Shown piece after piece: positions 61,740-64,000 of a stretch of DNA of 64,000 nucleotides. Within the stretch, counting starts at the first letter, position 1. Each line of letters begins with the position of its first letter. This DNA comes from Aquilaria yunnanensis (taxonomy: Eukaryota > Streptophyta > Magnoliopsida > Malvales > Thymelaeaceae), in assembly GCA_039654915.1 (NCBI GenBank), contig CM077593.1, positions 116,801,413-116,865,412 of the forward strand, given 5' to 3'. Under the pieces are notes generated by a model, which was not told where the DNA came from, made no database searches, and saw only the letters and a list, made by a program, of their open reading frames with translations. Position numbers and translations under genes: made by a program.

Positions 61740-62860
61740 ATAAGAATTTCTAATTGGGAAATTCCGTTTACAGGAATGAAGTCAAAAACATGTGTTCGGC
61801 GAGAAGGAAACGTGGATTCTACGGGCGGCACGTTACTTTGAAGAAGGTTGGGAAAAAAATGCGCCATCTCGGCGTGAAAATGAGGCGGAAGCTTCCCAAA
61901 TGGTCAATTCGTATCCTGTTTGGTAGCAGGGTTCGGCGAGCACGAGAAACAGGTGTCGCTATCAAGGATGGAACTGATGTCCGGCTCAGATTGTTGGGTA
62001 ATATTACTGGCCCAGATTGATGTTCTCAGTATATCCATTAAATATATTTCTTTATACCTTTTTATAGGGGAAAAGGACTAGTCTTTTTAATATGGACCTG
62101 TGTGCAATTGCACACAACGCAACAATAGTTTCATGATAGAAGCCCACGGAATCAGCTAACCCATTCTCTTCAATTGGCGAAACTACCCCTAAAAATCCAT
62201 CTTCCTGTTTCTCAACTCATTCTCCTGTTCTCACCACTTAGCGGCACCGTCACCACCATCTCGGCCCTATGCCTCTTCTTCACCAGCTTTCTCTAATCCG
62301 CCATTGCAGTGCAAGCTTCCCCATCACGATCACCATGCAGTTGGCGCCAATCGATGAAGCTTGACTAGTGAAGCAACAATTTCTGGCGATTCGATGATTC
62401 CGAGATGAAAGAGTTAAGAATTTCCATCAGATGCTAGAAGCTATTGTTTGCTCTCAACAGTAAGCTGATTTGCTCGGCTTTCCCTTAGCAATAAAATCTA
62501 TCCAGTGGTGGCATGATACAAGAAATTGTGTTGCAATTAGTAGAAGGGAGCTAACCTTCAACAACCAAAGTCGTGCACGTGTTTGTGGAATTCACAAAAA
62601 GCTAAAAAGTAATAATTTTTGGAAGCATTGGTTTGATTAGCTGTGAGATTGAGTGGAGTTTGAGAATTTTGTTTGGTGGGAAACTTTCCAACTTAATTCG
62701 AGGTCTGACTATGGAGTATGAAAGTGTTTGTCACTTACATATGCCCTATATACATCTTCAATTCAACACTTTTTCGGAGCCTTATATTCCTTCTTTAGTA
62801 GTGCATTTTTTTTAAATTTATTTCTGGTCAAACACATTTAGAAATATGTTCAGATACATC
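61740..62860. other. Non-coding sequence downstream of the array
   Basis: Contains a perfect 18-bp palindrome TGTGTGCAATTGCACACA at 62099-62116. An arginine-rich open frame at 61754-62020 and others have no family signature and I do not call them. No RNA gene recognised. Confidence 0.4.
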
Positions 62861-63260
62861 TCTGTATTAGATGTAGACACATCTTTAATACAATTTATTT
62901 TTTATAAGTTGACATGTTAAGACATAATCTGGTAAGCCATGCCTTTAATTCTATAATATTTATAGGTTAACATGCCCTCTTTCAATTTTAGATGTAATTC
63001 GACACACATTAGTAAATTATAGATGACACATCTTAGGAAGAGGATAGACACTTATTAGGTTATTAGTAGACCCTTCTTTACTAGACAGTTCTTAGGCTAT
63101 CAATAGACACTTTTTAGGTTATTAGAAAAATAGAAAACATATTTTAGGGAGATAATAAACACTTATCAAATTATTAGTAGACACTTAGCAGGCAGATGAT
63201 AGACACTTATCAAATTATTTGTAGACACTTTTTAAAACTTTAGTTGACATTTAAATATAG
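62860..63260. repeat. Degenerate short repeats (TAGACACTTATYA)
   Basis: Roughly ten irregular copies of TAGACACTT followed by WTTAGGTTATTAG or ATCAAATTATT, spaced 20-45 bp. Confidence 0.7.
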
Positions 63261-63639
63261 GTTTATTTTTAAAAAACATAGAGAGGTAAGAATTAGTTAC
63301 TTTGAGTTCTAAATGTAATTAGACACATCTTAATTGGAAAAAGAGAAGACACTTCATATAATTTGTAGTGGACACTTGTTGGATTTTTTTTTTCAAAAGA
63401 AGGTAATACAATAAATCAACAGGAAGTAGGAGAGAAAGAAGCTCAGTCGCAAACCGGAAAAGCAGCAGTCAAGCCTATAAGAAGAACAAGAAGCCGGAAC
63501 AATGACACAATCAATGACGCAAGCCATCCATATTAGCACACACACCAGGATTTCGCCAAATCAACAACAAAAAAGGCTTCCTCAATAATCAGTATTATCA
63601 TTAATCACACTTTAATTATAAACATTTAAATGTTTAGTT
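63261..63639. other. AT-rich non-coding sequence, no gene seen
   Basis: No family signature, exon structure or transposon end recognised. Confidence 0.4.
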
Positions 63640-64000
63640 TAGGGAAAAGTACCAAAAAACTCACTGTAGTTAGGGGGTTTGGACCGATTTGATCAATACA
63701 GTTTTAAGTGGTTCCAATTGTTTAACAAAAGTCATAGTTTTGGCCCAAATTGGTCACTTCTATTACATTTTGGTAGCAAATATGTCACTGGCTATTAAAA
63801 ATTAAACAGTAAATGTGGGAAGTTGTTAGGTTAGAAATCTTGGGTATTGATGTAACTTTTAACAAATTTCAAGAACTTTATGTAATTTATCATTTTCATT
63901 TATTTTATATATAACTCACTACATCGGTCAACACTGAATCTACCACTAGTGATGGAGATGATGTCAGAGGAGGTAGCATTGAACATAACTATTTGCAAAT
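63640..64000. mobile_element. Possible edge of a further long-TIR element
   Basis: The sequence AAAGTACCAAAAAACTCACTG, then GTTTGGACCGATTTGATCAA and CCAAATTGGTCAC, resembles in style the TIRs at 17062 and 38115 (the 'accept-or-reject' arrangement of short phrases about every 30 bp). The other end is beyond the window, so this stays a suggestion. Confidence 0.35.

Noticed and set aside
61754..62020. 88-codon arginine-rich frame next to wax synthase copy 3
   Set aside because: No recognisable domain, biased composition, and no support from the other copies, whose upstream sequence differs.

Overview
This is nuclear DNA of a flowering plant. The evidence is intron-rich gene structure, plant-type LTR retrotransposons, CACTA, Mutator-like (MULE), Helitron and Harbinger elements, degenerate CCCTAAA-type arrays, and a plant-type membrane-bound acyltransferase family. 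I cannot name the species. Only four host genes are well supported. Three are intronless, same-strand (minus) paralogues of the wax synthase / acyl-CoA:sterol acyltransferase (MBOAT) family, each 341 codons, at about 2.9-3.9, 35.5-36.6 and 60.7-61.7 kb. The fourth is a 14-exon fumarylacetoacetase (FAH) gene at 18.5-24.3 kb on the plus strand, which carries two apparent lesions.

Layout. 1-4.2 kb: wax synthase copy 1 with flanks shared with the other two copies. 4229-14033: a structurally complete CACTA transposon with TSD AAA, hairpin-like subterminal repeats, and intact TNPD-like and TNPA-like genes; it splits the duplicated upstream region of copy 1. 15.1-16.2 kb: degenerate telomere-like repeats. 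17062-18194: a non-autonomous MULE with a perfect 9-bp TSD just upstream of FAH. 18.5-24.3 kb: FAH. 25.2-26.4 kb: a degenerate long-TIR element carrying exon-like sequence (Pack-MULE candidate). 26792-34709: a candidate Helitron on the minus strand with exon-like captured blocks and a nested Harbinger MITE. 35.5-36.6 kb: wax synthase copy 2. 38115-46125: a large decayed MULE with about 190-bp TIRs that holds a GRF-zinc-finger ORF, a relic transposase N-terminus and a nested 3.8-kb solo LTR-like unit (TSD ATCAT). 47215-59767: a solo chromovirus-like LTR split by a complete but mutated 10.8-kb Ty3/gypsy (Tat-like) element with TSD GCGTG, which carries a separate antisense gene with its own TATA box. 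60.7-61.7 kb: wax synthase copy 3. 61.7-64 kb: non-coding repeats.

How it fits together: the window is an ancient tandem array of wax synthase genes inflated by nested transposons. Shared flanks (for example 541-740 with 47031-47214, 1741-2385 with 59800-60440, and 14100-14235 with 36827-36930) show that the duplicated unit was larger than the coding sequence and was later interrupted. FAH acts in tyrosine breakdown and has no evident functional link to its neighbours. Exon boundaries were placed by eye from splice signals and protein-family memory; percent identities were not computed.
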